Assembly: GCF_900109495.1 (NCBI RefSeq)
Contig: NZ_FOAA01000019.1
Location: 1 to 64,000, forward strand
Source: Ectothiorhodospira marina
Lineage (GTDB): Bacteria; Pseudomonadota; Gammaproteobacteria; Ectothiorhodospirales; Ectothiorhodospiraceae
Direction: 5' to 3'
Length of the DNA: 64,000 bases
The notes beneath the pieces were generated by a model, which was not told the DNA's origin, searched no databases, and worked only from the letters and a program-made list of their open reading frames with translations. This document shows, in pieces, positions 9,701 to 17,648 of the stretch. The translations under genes were made by a program, and so were the position numbers. The stretch's first letter is position 1, and each line of letters begins with the position of its first letter.

Positions 9701-10095
9701 GGGCCGAACAGGTGGAGGCCCTGGAGGGCCTGATCCATCAACTCCGTGACGGGGTCGCCATCGACGGTGAGGCGATCCCGGACATGCCCGCCCATGCCGA
9801 GCCCTTCTGGCGGGAACTGGTGGCCAGCAGTGGCCAGACTCTGGAGCAGATGGACGAGGCCCAGGCCCGCAAGCTGTGGGAGACCACCGAGGAACTGGTG
9901 GAACTGATCCAGGAGGAGATCGCCATCCCCGACTTCTGGAAACCCTCCCATATCCCGGACCAGGAAGCCCTGCGCCAGGAGGTATTCACCACGCTGATGA
10001 TCAAGTGCGTTGTCCCATTCGACCGCGGCAGAGAGGTGACACAGCGGCTCCTGGACCTGGCCCGCAGCAATCACGACAAGCTGGTGAACGCATGA
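6730..10095 (+). CDS. hsdR: type I restriction-modification system, restriction/translocase (R) subunit
   Basis: HsdR pumps DNA using ATP and cuts unmodified DNA at a distance. From the chosen ATG at 6730 (MAGPEYTDVEKPFIDQL, the usual family opening; an in-frame ATG at 6661 gives an implausible tail) the protein has 1121 residues. The PD-(D/E)xK nuclease is at D153...E167-C-K169. Walker A QGSGKS is at 332-337, DEAH at 472-475, followed by GFTGTP and SMLLTGFDAP, and motif VI is IARVNRTGHGK. A helical C-terminal domain binds the M2S core. It is separated from hsdMS by 2 kb of cargo and may have its own promoter. Its stop overlaps the next gene (ATGA). Confidence 0.95.
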   Translation: MAGPEYTDVEKPFIDQLVGQGWAFLAGSVDDPAVTHRDSFAQVVMEPLLREQLRAINLRDGKPWLDEVRLDQAVAAITRLPASKVLEANQQATDLLLNGLSVEGLEGWDGGRGQTLRYIDWEEPANNVFTVVNQFKVKCPPGHDGAKGHVIPDLVLFVNGIPLVVVECKSRSAPEGMSQAVDQLRRYHDQRWLDGEVGEHEGAPALFATTQCLVASNFDDARVGTVGARFAHYLSWKTVAPRREAHVALDLGVADLSAQQRLIAGMLTRANLLDIVRHYTLFMNLGGQTIKLVCRYQQFRGVTRAVERLKQGKTRREDGEADRRGGIVWHTQGSGKSLSMVFLVRKLRTDPALRRFKVVVITDRKDLQTQLSNTARLTGESVEKARNTAGLKKLLAREGPGLVFGTIQKYRDPDAEGEGDAYEIPEGRGLHWAHRDVAEPLPVSGSRTPKKPTLSEPFEVLNTSEDILILVDEAHRTQAGDLHANMMRALPNAARIGFTGTPIIMGDKKRTHDIFGEYIDRYTIKESEQDGATVPILYEGRTAKGAIKDGASLDGLFEDLFRNHSPDELEAIKKKYATKGQIFEAPQLIQEKAQDILRHYVTHILPNGYKAQLVAYSRRAALRYVEVLEAARAELLEESLALSPEDKALDDTQLLTRPLRVKAAIQAWRYRQVLRQLAFAVVFSSGNNDDPTWAKWSDRAAVDSHIERFKKPLPPLDGTPPTDASKHDPLAFLIVKSMLLTGFDAPIEGVMYLDRSLREAELLQAIARVNRTGHGKTHGIVVDYFGVANHLKEALAAYSEEDIEGALQSLKDEIPLLRDRHLRVIDVLRGQGVDDLDDTEEAVQALADERVRAEFMVKLKAFNRGLDDVLPRPEGLEFVNDAKRLAYIHALARNRYKDTPELGQDIGNKVRKLIDDYVISLGIDPRIPPVQLTDAEFDAHLGRQVGDRAKASEMEHAVRSHVRKHLDEDPVKYGRLSERLEELLQQLDGQWAEQVEALEGLIHQLRDGVAIDGEAIPDMPAHAEPFWRELVASSGQTLEQMDEAQARKLWETTEELVELIQEEIAIPDFWKPSHIPDQEALRQEVFTTLMIKCVVPFDRGREVTQRLLDLARSNHDKLVNA

Positions 10096-10796
10096 CCCAG
10101 CTGGCCGTGGATGATCTCACCTTCGAGGTGCGCGAAAGCGCGCGCCGCAAGACGTTGGAGATCACTGTGGACCGGGACGGCGAGCTGATCATTGCCGCGC
10201 CCAGCGGGACCGATGAGCAGCACCTGCGCGACTTTGTGATGGAAAAGCGGCTGTGGATCTACCGCAAGCTGGCGGAAAAGGCCGAAAGCCGCCGCGAGTT
10301 GCCGCAAAAGCAGTACGTCAACGGCGAGGGATTCCTCTACCTGGGCCGCAGCTACCGACTCAAGCGCATACCCGATGATGCCCAGGACATCCCGCTCAAA
10401 CTCGTGGCAGGGCGCTTCCAGCTCCGCGAGGACGCCCTACCCGAAGCCCGGGAACACTTCATCCACTGGTACGGTGCCCGCGCCACGGACTGGCTGACCG
10501 CCAGGGTGAAGGCGCAGGCCCGGCGCATGGGGGTGGAACCGGCGGGCGTGAAGGTCCAGGACCTGGGCTATCGCTGGGGCTCCTGCGGCAAGGGGAACCG
10601 GGTCTACTTCCACTGGAAGACCATCCTGCTGCCCCGCCCCATCGCCGATTATGTGGTGGTGCATGAGCTGGTTCACCTGCACGAGCCCCATCACACCCCT
10701 GCGTTCTGGCGTCGCCTGGAGCGGGCCATGCCGGACTATGAGCAGCGCAAGGACTGGCTGGCGCGGCATGGGATCGAGGTGGAGGGGGTTTCCTGA
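10092..10796 (+). CDS. YgjP-like zinc metallopeptidase (DUF45/M48-type)
   Basis: This 234-residue protein belongs to the YgjP/SprT-like metal-dependent hydrolases. An RRKTLEI-type beta-rich N-terminus is followed by YRWGSCG and then HELVHLHEPHHTPAFW, with zinc ligands H191 and H195 around catalytic E192 and a further His downstream. The ATGA overlap with hsdR couples it to the restriction operon, an arrangement common for type I loci. Its job there is not established; turnover of the restriction complex or of DNA-bound proteins would fit, but that is inference. It is cytoplasmic, with no signal peptide. Confidence 0.85.
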   Translation: MTQLAVDDLTFEVRESARRKTLEITVDRDGELIIAAPSGTDEQHLRDFVMEKRLWIYRKLAEKAESRRELPQKQYVNGEGFLYLGRSYRLKRIPDDAQDIPLKLVAGRFQLREDALPEAREHFIHWYGARATDWLTARVKAQARRMGVEPAGVKVQDLGYRWGSCGKGNRVYFHWKTILLPRPIADYVVVHELVHLHEPHHTPAFWRRLERAMPDYEQRKDWLARHGIEVEGVS

Positions 10797-10846
10797 AGAA
10801 CTACTATTCTCACAAACCGCTGAGGCTGTTGCCCTCCGCGAAGGCA

Positions 10847-11041
10847 CTAATCAGGATGAACTGCTGTTGTTTTTTTGACTAGCTCAGTTTCATATTCAAC
10901 TCCATGTTGCTTTAGATAATTACGTATCAACTGACGCACCACTTGAGAAGGAGTCAAATCCTGTGAAGCACATAAGTGCTCAAGGGCCTTCTTCTTGTTT
11001 GGGGCTATGAGCAGAGTGAGACGGGCAGTTTTGTTTTCCAT
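10847..11041 (-). CDS. ribbon-helix-helix (CopG/Arc-like) DNA-binding protein
   Basis: The ORF starts at ATG 11041 (MENKTARLTLLIAPNKKKAL) with an in-frame alternative at 11065. The 64-residue protein has a short beta strand (ARLTLLI) and two helices (KKKALEHLCASQ, TPSQVVRQLIRNYL), the plan of ribbon-helix-helix regulators. Its target is unknown. It lies divergent to the SulP gene with a 195-bp gap that contains a TTGACA box (11130) and an 8-bp inverted repeat, so it may control itself or the transporter. No toxin gene adjoins it. Confidence 0.65.
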   Translation of the reverse strand: MENKTARLTLLIAPNKKKALEHLCASQDLTPSQVVRQLIRNYLKQHGVEYETELVKKTTAVHPD

Positions 11042-11195
11042 TAGATTTTTCCACGACATTAACATTAAATACCTAGTTCACTTCACTTATCATGGCAATG
11101 CTTGAACGCCGATCTGGTCATGCAATACCTTGACATGCCATTGCCCCGTATTTTCACTTTATGTTAATGTAATCAATATTTTTTCCATATAAAAT

Positions 11196-11218
11196 GATGA
11201 GCCAAGGATAGGCTCATC
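11196..11218. promoter_or_regulatory. inverted repeat just upstream of the SulP gene
   Basis: GATGAGCC and GGCTCATC form an 8-bp perfect inverted repeat with a 7-base spacer, ending 18 bases before the transporter start. Upstream lie AT-rich sequences including a TATAAAAT-like stretch at about 11189-11195. It could be an operator for a dimeric regulator or an mRNA hairpin in the leader. Nothing in the sequence picks one of these. Confidence 0.35.
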
Positions 11219-11236
11219 TTAGCGGGAGATCATCGC

Positions 11237-13024
11237 ATGTCGCGCCGAAGACGTTCAGTCGAACTGCCCAGCATATCCACGGGCCTGCGCGCCGCCTGGC
11301 ATGATGGTTATGGACTCGCGGATCTGCGTAAGGATGTGATGGCCGGCCTCACTATAGGCACCGTGGCCGTGCCACTGTCCATGGCATTGGCGATTGCCAC
11401 GGGCGTCCCGCCTCAGCACGGCCTCTACACGGCTATTGTGGCCGGCGCCATCATCGCCCTAACCGGCGGTTCCCGTTTCAATGTGTCCGGCCCGACGGCC
11501 GCCTTTGTGGTCATCCTTTTCCCCATCGTTCAACAGTACGGCCTGGGGGGGTTGCTCATCGCCTCCATGATGGCGGGCATGATCCTGGTGACGTTAGGGG
11601 TCACCCGCATGGGCCGACTTATCCAGTTTGTCCCCTACCCGGTTGTACTGGGGTTTACGGCGGGTATCGCGGTCGTGATCGCGGTCTTGCAGATTCCTGA
11701 TTTTTTCGGACTGGAAACAGGCTCGCTGACTGAACACTTCGTTGAAAATGTTTGGGTCATCGTGACTTCATTCCCCACCTTGCAGCCGCTAGAGTTAGGC
11801 GTGGGTGTATTTACCCTGCTCGTCATGCTCGTCTGGCCACGTTTTCATCTACCCATTCCGGCGCCCCTTGTCGGTTTGGTGGTGGGCGCCATCGCGGCGT
11901 ATTTCGTCAATCAATGGCTGAGTGGCCAGGAAAGCAGTGCTGCCGTTGAGACGATTGCATCGCGCTTCACTTGGGAGGCCAACGGGGAAACAGGCATTGG
12001 CATACCCCCCATCCCACCCACTTTCATGGCCCCTTGGCTATTGCCCGGACCAGATGGTGAGCCGCTGCAGCTGAGCTTTGACCTGATACGAGCACTCCTC
12101 GGTCCGGCTTTTGCCATTGCCATACTGGGTGCCATTGAGTCGCTGTTATGCGCGGTCGTGGCCGATGGCTTGACCAAGACGAAACATGATCCCAATGCTG
12201 AGTTGATAGGTCAGGGGTTGGGGAATATGGCTGCGCCACTATTTGGTGGAATTACAGCAACGGCCGCGATTGCCCGGACGGCCACCAATATCCGCAGTGG
12301 CGCCCGGTCCCCGATCGCCGCAGTGATCCACGCATTGGTGGTCCTGCTTGCCGTCATCGCGCTGGCCGGGTTGCTCGGCATGGTACCCATGGCGGCACTG
12401 GCGGCCCTTCTCTTCATCATTGCATGGAATATGAGTGAGGCAAGACATGTCCTGCACACACTCCGTTCAGCGCCGCCAGGCGATGTAGCCATCCTCGTTA
12501 CATGCTTCGGCCTCACTGTCATTTTTGACATGGTATTGGCTGTGGCAGTAGGCATTGGGTTGGCTGCCGCATTGTTCATCAGGCGAATGGCTTCACTGAC
12601 TCAAACTGATCATGTGGAGACCAAAAACCATCCCACAATCGGAGGGCTCCCTGCTGAAGTGGCAGTATATGACGTCAACGGGCCATTATTTTTCGGGGCT
12701 GCGGAAAAGGCATTGAGTTCGCTGCATCTGGCAGATCCCAAAGTGAAGACCATCATTGTTGATATGCACGATGTACCGAGCATGGACGGCACGGCCATTG
12801 TTGCGGTCCAGTCACTGATTGCAGAAATGACGCGTCAGGGGGTTGGGCTGATCCTTGTTGGCTTGCAGCCAAGGATAATAACCAAGTTGCGTCGCGCAGG
12901 TGTACGCAAGGTGGCGGGATCTCTCACGCACTGCCGAAATTTAACGCAAGCGGGGATGGTGGCTCTGCGTTGGCATAAAGAACTGAGTGATCAAAAATCC
13001 GGTGTGGGTGCTGAAGATCACTAA
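11237..13024 (+). CDS. SulP-family (SLC26) anion transporter with STAS domain
   Basis: The 595-residue inner-membrane protein opens with a cytoplasmic tail and then DVMAGLTIGTVAVPLSMALA, the SulP signature region, followed by about 11-12 hydrophobic helices to about residue 455. A cytoplasmic STAS domain follows (about 475-580, with VYDVNGPLFFGAAEKAL and IIVDMHDVPSMDGTAI). The family carries sulfate, bicarbonate or other anions; the substrate cannot be read from sequence. It stands alone between the restriction locus and the Wadjet-like operon, so it is probably unrelated to defence. In a sulfur or carbon-fixing organism, sulfate or bicarbonate uptake is plausible. Confidence 0.9.
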   Translation: MSRRRRSVELPSISTGLRAAWHDGYGLADLRKDVMAGLTIGTVAVPLSMALAIATGVPPQHGLYTAIVAGAIIALTGGSRFNVSGPTAAFVVILFPIVQQYGLGGLLIASMMAGMILVTLGVTRMGRLIQFVPYPVVLGFTAGIAVVIAVLQIPDFFGLETGSLTEHFVENVWVIVTSFPTLQPLELGVGVFTLLVMLVWPRFHLPIPAPLVGLVVGAIAAYFVNQWLSGQESSAAVETIASRFTWEANGETGIGIPPIPPTFMAPWLLPGPDGEPLQLSFDLIRALLGPAFAIAILGAIESLLCAVVADGLTKTKHDPNAELIGQGLGNMAAPLFGGITATAAIARTATNIRSGARSPIAAVIHALVVLLAVIALAGLLGMVPMAALAALLFIIAWNMSEARHVLHTLRSAPPGDVAILVTCFGLTVIFDMVLAVAVGIGLAAALFIRRMASLTQTDHVETKNHPTIGGLPAEVAVYDVNGPLFFGAAEKALSSLHLADPKVKTIIVDMHDVPSMDGTAIVAVQSLIAEMTRQGVGLILVGLQPRIITKLRRAGVRKVAGSLTHCRNLTQAGMVALRWHKELSDQKSGVGAEDH

Positions 13025-13081
13025 CGAGTTTTGGTTCCACATGTCACGGGAAACTCGTCCGCCTGGGAGTGGTACTCCATT

Positions 13082-13320
13082 CGCGATGAGCGGAGAGTTC
13101 CCAGTTGGAAGGGAAGCGCTCGGTGGTGATGGGGCGGTCGTCGGTGTGTCCCTCCACGGCAATCCGTTCCACCTCAGAGCTCAACAACGGGACGAGTGTC
13201 TCCAGCAGTCGCCCCCCTCTGGCAAGAGTTCGGCGCGGCCGCTGGAAAAGAGGATCCCCTCGTTCAGCCGCAATTCCACCTACCCGGATGTCTCGGGGCC
13301 ACATCGTGTCCGGGTCTCTG
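13082..13320 (-). pseudogene. OmpA/MotB-type peptidoglycan-binding domain fragment, frameshifted
   Basis: The minus strand carries pieces of an OmpA-like domain in two frames: LNEGILFSSGRAELLPEG in one, then RLLETLVPLLSSEVERIAVE and GHTDDRPI...FPSNWELSAHR in the other. Joined, they match the C-terminal peptidoglycan-binding part of MotB-type proteins. At least one frameshift separates them, and the expected continuation after WELSA is missing. The parent could be a flagellar stator MotB, another envelope protein, or the MotB-like ZorB of Zorya defence systems. The fragment is too short to choose. It fills the 338-bp gap before the Wadjet-like operon. Confidence 0.55.
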
Positions 13321-13362
13321 GCAAGATAGGCACCTTCAACGTCTAGGGATCCGGAACGCGGT

Positions 13363-16300
13363 ATGGCGCACCTGTTACGCATCGTGATGATTCACGGCCA
13401 TCTTGAGGGGGTGGTCGAGCTGGATGTGGACGGCCACACCAACATCTGTGGCACCAACGCCTCGGGCAAGACCACCCTGCAGCGTCTGGTGCCGGTGTTC
13501 TACGGTGAGTTGCCCAACAAGGTGGTGCCCAGAACGCGGCAGAAGTTCGATTCCTTCTACTTGCCGCACCGTAACAGCTATCTGGTCTACGAATACCGTC
13601 GTGAAGCGGGCGACGTCTGTCAGGCGATACTCACCCGCAAGAGCGACGGCGGCGTGGAATATCGCTTCGTCAGTGGGCCCTATCGCCCCGAGGACTACCT
13701 GGTCACGAGCGAGGGTGGTGTGACCGCACTGGACTATGCCCAGTGGGCCAACGGCCTGCGCCGCCAGGGTGTCGAGGTGTCGCAGAAACTCGCTGCCAGT
13801 TCCGAATATCGCGCGGTGATTCAGAACGATTTCACCCAGCAATACGGCAACAGTCGCGAGGCACTGCGCCTACGCCAGATGGCGGCTCGCTTCAGCCTGG
13901 TGCGTGCGGGGCAGCGCATCCGTCACATGGAAAAACTGGTCTCGGCGGTGCATGCCAAGGAGGGCAAGATGGACACCCTCAAGACCATGCTGGCGGCCAT
14001 CTTCGAGGAGGATGGCGTCGAGTTGCCGGTGACCCGCATCCGCAACACCAAGGCCCGGGAGTGGATCGCCCGCATGCGTCAGTCCATGCGTCTGGCCCCT
14101 CTGCAACGCACCTTGGGAGAACTGCAGCGGCTCGATCGTGAGGTCGCGGATCTGGAGGTGTCGCTGTGTCAGCTTCGGCCCCAGCTCAAGGCCGACCTCC
14201 ACCGTGCCGAGCGCGCCGGCGCTGACCTTGAGGGCCGGCTCAATGCGCTGCGACGTGACTTCCAGGAGCGCGATCAGGCCCATGAAGAAGCCCGTGGCGC
14301 CCTCAACGACCGCATCAGCGAGCTGGACAGCGAACTGGATCAGACGCGACGCGTGCTCGACGACCTGCAGCGTCAGTTCGAGGCCTTCAAGGAGGCCGAC
14401 ATGCCCGGGCTTGAGCGCGACCTTGAGGCACTGCCCCATTGGCGCGAGGAGTGGCAGCAACTGCGTGATCACCTGGAACTGATGCAGCAGGCGGCGCAGG
14501 AGAGCAGGGTACGCCTGAATGCCCGGCTGGTGGAGCTTGGCGACCTGCTCGAACGCCGCGGCGATGAGACCCAGGCGCGCATCGATGCCCTCGACAAGGA
14601 GAAGGAAGCCTGCCGAGCGGCCCGGAGTGAAAAGGAACAGCGCCTAGAGACCGACTATCAGGACCGCCGAAAGGCACTGGATGATGGTTACCGCAGCCGC
14701 CTGGATGAGGGCGCCACCCGGCTTGCCGAACTCAAGGCCCAGCTGGCCCATGACAGCCAGACAACCGAGGAGGCCCACGAGGCCCAGCAGGTCCAGGCCC
14801 GGGTCGACCAGGCTCAGAGCGAACAAAGTGCGGCCGCCGCCGCAGTGGAGGCGGTACGCGGCGAACTCGAGGCGCGCAAGCGTGAACGCGATCCTGCCGA
14901 GCAGGATCTGGAGCTTGCCCGTCAGCAGTGCTCCCGGGCCGAACTGCGCCTTGATGGGTTGCTGATCCAGCGGGATCCTGCCCAGGGCAGCCTGCGCCAT
15001 TTTCTGCGCCACCACCGCCCGGGTTGGGAGCAGAGTCTCGGCAAGGTGATCGCCCCGGAACTGCTTGAGCGCCGCGACCTGGCCCCGCAGTTCAACGACG
15101 CTGCCAGCGATGATCTTTATGGGCTGGTGGTGGATCTCGCTGCCATCGCCCTGCCGGATCATGCCTGGGATGAGACCACCTTGCTGGCCGAGATCGAGAC
15201 TGCCCAGCAGGCACTGAACCAGGCGGGAAAGGCCAAAGAGGCGGCCGAGAAGGCGCTCAAGGCCCATAACGATAAGGTGCAGGAGGCCTCTGCACGCCTC
15301 GATCGTGCCCGCACCGCACACCGCCACGCCGCTGAAGAGGTGGACTATGCCCTGCAGGCGCGCAGCCAGTGCCAACAGCGCCACGATGCGGCCCGTCAGG
15401 CACGTCGGGCTGCCTGCCGCGAGGCCCTCGAAGAACAGGAGACTCTGCAGCAGGCACTGAATGAGGAGCGGGAGCAGTCACTGCAGGCGCTGGCCGAAAC
15501 CCACCATGCTCAGAGCCGGGCGCTCAACGACGAATTCCAGGGGCTTCTCGCCGGTTTTGATGAGCAAATCGCCCAGCATCGGTGCCAGTTGGCCGAATTC
15601 AAGAAAGAAAACCGCCGTCAGCGCGAGGAGCTCGAGGCCGCCTTCGAGCGTGAATTGGCCGAGCAGGGCGTGGACACCGCCAGCCTCAACGAGACCCGCT
15701 CACGCTCTAAAGCACTAGAGCAACGTATTCGTCAGACCGAGGGCCGTCGTGAGGAACTCGAAGCCTACACGCGCTTCATGCGGGTGGACTGGGGCGAGCG
15801 CAAGCCGCACCTGATAGCCCGGCAGACCGAGCTTGGTCGCGAGCACCAGAGCGCCATCCGCGAGCGGGAGCAGCTCAAGCAGCAGTTCGAGACGGCTCGG
15901 AAAGAACATCGGGCAGCGATCGCTGATCTCGAGAAACGTCGCGCTGCTGAACAGCAGCTGGTCGACACCCTCGCACCGCTGCTCACCCGGCTCGATGCGC
16001 TGCACCTGGACTACGCGCCGGCATCCCAGGGCGAGGTTCCAGGGGATGTCTCAGAGCGCATCGAGCGCGTCCGTCAGGGGCTGGCGGATCACGTTCGCAC
16101 CCAGGACGAACTGCGTCAGGGCTGTCAGAACATGGAGTCCGACCTCATCAAGGGCGCCAGTGCGGATTTTCATGAGACCCTGGATGCGGAGCGCGCCCGG
16201 CTTGAAGACACCAGCCCCCGGCGCATGCTCGGCGTACTGGCGGGCATGCTCCAGTTGCTGGAGGGCCGACAGGAGCAACTCCAGCAGGAAGGACGCAACA

Positions 16301-17028
16301 TGGGGGACGACCTGGACAAATTCTTCACCGTGTTCCGCGACCTCAACCGACGCATCAACGCCCAGAGCCGACGCCTCTCCGACGAGGTGGCCGATGACCT
16401 CAAGCTGGAGGGCATCGGCCGCGCCGAGGTGAAGATCCAGTCCACCATCGATGAGCTGGGTTTCTGGGAGCCGCTCAAGCGCTTCACCCAGCACTACCGG
16501 GAGTGGCGTGACTCCGGCCAGCCGCTGCCGGGCGACGATTATCTGGATGCCCTGGCCGACGTGGTGGAGTTGTTGCGTAGCGATCAGCAGTACAGCTTCG
16601 AGAGTCTGTTGCGCCTGGAGCTCCACCTGAACGAGGGGGGCACGGACCTGGTGATCAAGAGCGACCGCCAGTTGCTGGAGTCCTCCAGTCACGGCATGGC
16701 CTACCTGATCCTCTGCAAGTTCCTGCTGGCCTTCACCCGGTTGCTGCGCGGCGAAGCCCAAGTGACCATTCACTGGCCCATCGACGAGATCGGTACCCTG
16801 GCTTATCCCAACGTGGAGAAGATCTTCAACGCTTGCGACAACAACCGCATCCATATTGTCGGCGCCTTCCCCAACCCGGAGTCGGACGTGCTGCTGCTGT
16901 TCCACAACCGCTACCTGATTGACCGCGATGCGTCGGACTCCGGCAAACGCCGGCTCAAGCGCATCGAACCGCGCCTGAGCCGCCTGGCTCAGCGCCTTCA
17001 GGCCCGCGCCGAGGAGGTGGCGCCATGA
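13363..17028 (+). CDS. jetC: Wadjet/Mks-like SMC ATPase (JetC/MksB-type)
   Basis: The 1221-residue protein has the SMC/MukB plan. Walker A GTNASGKTT is at 30-38; two long coiled-coil arms (about 240-530 and 590-960) surround a central hinge-like block near 480-620. The ABC signature SSSHG is at 1107-1111 and Walker B WPIDEIG at 1138-1144. In Wadjet systems this ATPase extrudes DNA loops so that small circular plasmids can be recognised and cut. It is the first gene of four joined by 4-base overlaps, whereas canonical JetABCD places it third. The start ATG has no strong ribosome site. Only 18-40 bp separate it from the decayed OmpA-like fragment, so its promoter lies in or beyond that remnant. 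Confidence 0.85.
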   Translation: MAHLLRIVMIHGHLEGVVELDVDGHTNICGTNASGKTTLQRLVPVFYGELPNKVVPRTRQKFDSFYLPHRNSYLVYEYRREAGDVCQAILTRKSDGGVEYRFVSGPYRPEDYLVTSEGGVTALDYAQWANGLRRQGVEVSQKLAASSEYRAVIQNDFTQQYGNSREALRLRQMAARFSLVRAGQRIRHMEKLVSAVHAKEGKMDTLKTMLAAIFEEDGVELPVTRIRNTKAREWIARMRQSMRLAPLQRTLGELQRLDREVADLEVSLCQLRPQLKADLHRAERAGADLEGRLNALRRDFQERDQAHEEARGALNDRISELDSELDQTRRVLDDLQRQFEAFKEADMPGLERDLEALPHWREEWQQLRDHLELMQQAAQESRVRLNARLVELGDLLERRGDETQARIDALDKEKEACRAARSEKEQRLETDYQDRRKALDDGYRSRLDEGATRLAELKAQLAHDSQTTEEAHEAQQVQARVDQAQSEQSAAAAAVEAVRGELEARKRERDPAEQDLELARQQCSRAELRLDGLLIQRDPAQGSLRHFLRHHRPGWEQSLGKVIAPELLERRDLAPQFNDAASDDLYGLVVDLAAIALPDHAWDETTLLAEIETAQQALNQAGKAKEAAEKALKAHNDKVQEASARLDRARTAHRHAAEEVDYALQARSQCQQRHDAARQARRAACREALEEQETLQQALNEEREQSLQALAETHHAQSRALNDEFQGLLAGFDEQIAQHRCQLAEFKKENRRQREELEAAFERELAEQGVDTASLNETRSRSKALEQRIRQTEGRREELEAYTRFMRVDWGERKPHLIARQTELGREHQSAIREREQLKQQFETARKEHRAAIADLEKRRAAEQQLVDTLAPLLTRLDALHLDYAPASQGEVPGDVSERIERVRQGLADHVRTQDELRQGCQNMESDLIKGASADFHETLDAERARLEDTSPRRMLGVLAGMLQLLEGRQEQLQQEGRNMGDDLDKFFTVFRDLNRRINAQSRRLSDEVADDLKLEGIGRAEVKIQSTIDELGFWEPLKRFTQHYREWRDSGQPLPGDDYLDALADVVELLRSDQQYSFESLLRLELHLNEGGTDLVIKSDRQLLESSSHGMAYLILCKFLLAFTRLLRGEAQVTIHWPIDEIGTLAYPNVEKIFNACDNNRIHIVGAFPNPESDVLLLFHNRYLIDRDASDSGKRRLKRIEPRLSRLAQRLQARAEEVAP

Positions 17029-17648
17029 TCGAACAGGGTCCCTTGCTGGAGCGCCTGCTGGCCGGCGATTTCATCTGCGCGGTGAGTGACGAGGCCGCCT
17101 TTCGTCATCTTCAGGATGAGTCGATCCGCGAACAGATCGACGCCTACCTGCGTCCGCTCAATCGTCGCCTGGCCACCAACACCGACGGCACGGTTTACTT
17201 CCTCGCCTGGCTGCGGCTCGATGAGGCCGCCCGGGAGCAGCTTTCGCGCCAGCTGGGCGACACCGTGGGGAGCCTGATGCCGATGCTGGAGTGGTTGCAG
17301 TGGGTACAGGAGGCATTGGGCCGTGATGGCCTGGCGGGCCCCGGTGACGTGCTCAAGCCCGCCGACTTCAGCTCCCGTTGCGAGGACCACCAGGGCTTGC
17401 GTGAGCGCCTGGAGCGGCTGGCCTCCGACCCCTTCTTCGGCTCCCAGAGTGACCAGCTGGACGCCCAGCTCAAGCAGGTCTTCAAGCGCCTCAAGGAACA
17501 CGGTTACCTGCAGCAGCCCCATGCCGATCGCCAGTACTACGTGGTGACCGGCAAGATCGACTACCTGATCGACCTGGTCCGATTCATCCGCGATGAGGAG
17601 AATCTGCCCATCGAAGATCAGGCGCCCACTCAACAGAGCCTGCTATGA
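17025..17648 (+). CDS. jetB: Wadjet/Mks-like MukE-type subunit (JetB/MksE-like)
   Basis: The 207-residue protein begins MIEQGPLLERLLAGDFIC and is predicted to be mostly winged-helix, including FKRLKEHGYLQQPHADRQYYVV, the pattern of MukE/MksE/DUF4194 subunits that clamp the kleisin in condensin-like complexes. It has no enzymatic motif. Position decides the call: it lies between the SMC and kleisin-like genes, overlapping each by four bases, so all four products are probably translated together. Assignment by sequence alone would be weaker. Confidence 0.75.
   Translation: MIEQGPLLERLLAGDFICAVSDEAAFRHLQDESIREQIDAYLRPLNRRLATNTDGTVYFLAWLRLDEAAREQLSRQLGDTVGSLMPMLEWLQWVQEALGRDGLAGPGDVLKPADFSSRCEDHQGLRERLERLASDPFFGSQSDQLDAQLKQVFKRLKEHGYLQQPHADRQYYVVTGKIDYLIDLVRFIRDEENLPIEDQAPTQQSLL

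Noticed and set aside
6874-10074. Very long reverse-strand ORF over hsdR
   Set aside because: It is the GC-rich antisense shadow of hsdR, which has all helicase and nuclease motifs; the reverse product is low-complexity His/Leu/Gly-rich sequence.
10847-11041. Antitoxin of a two-gene toxin-antitoxin pair
   Set aside because: The protein is ribbon-helix-helix-like, but there is no adjacent small toxin gene on its strand.
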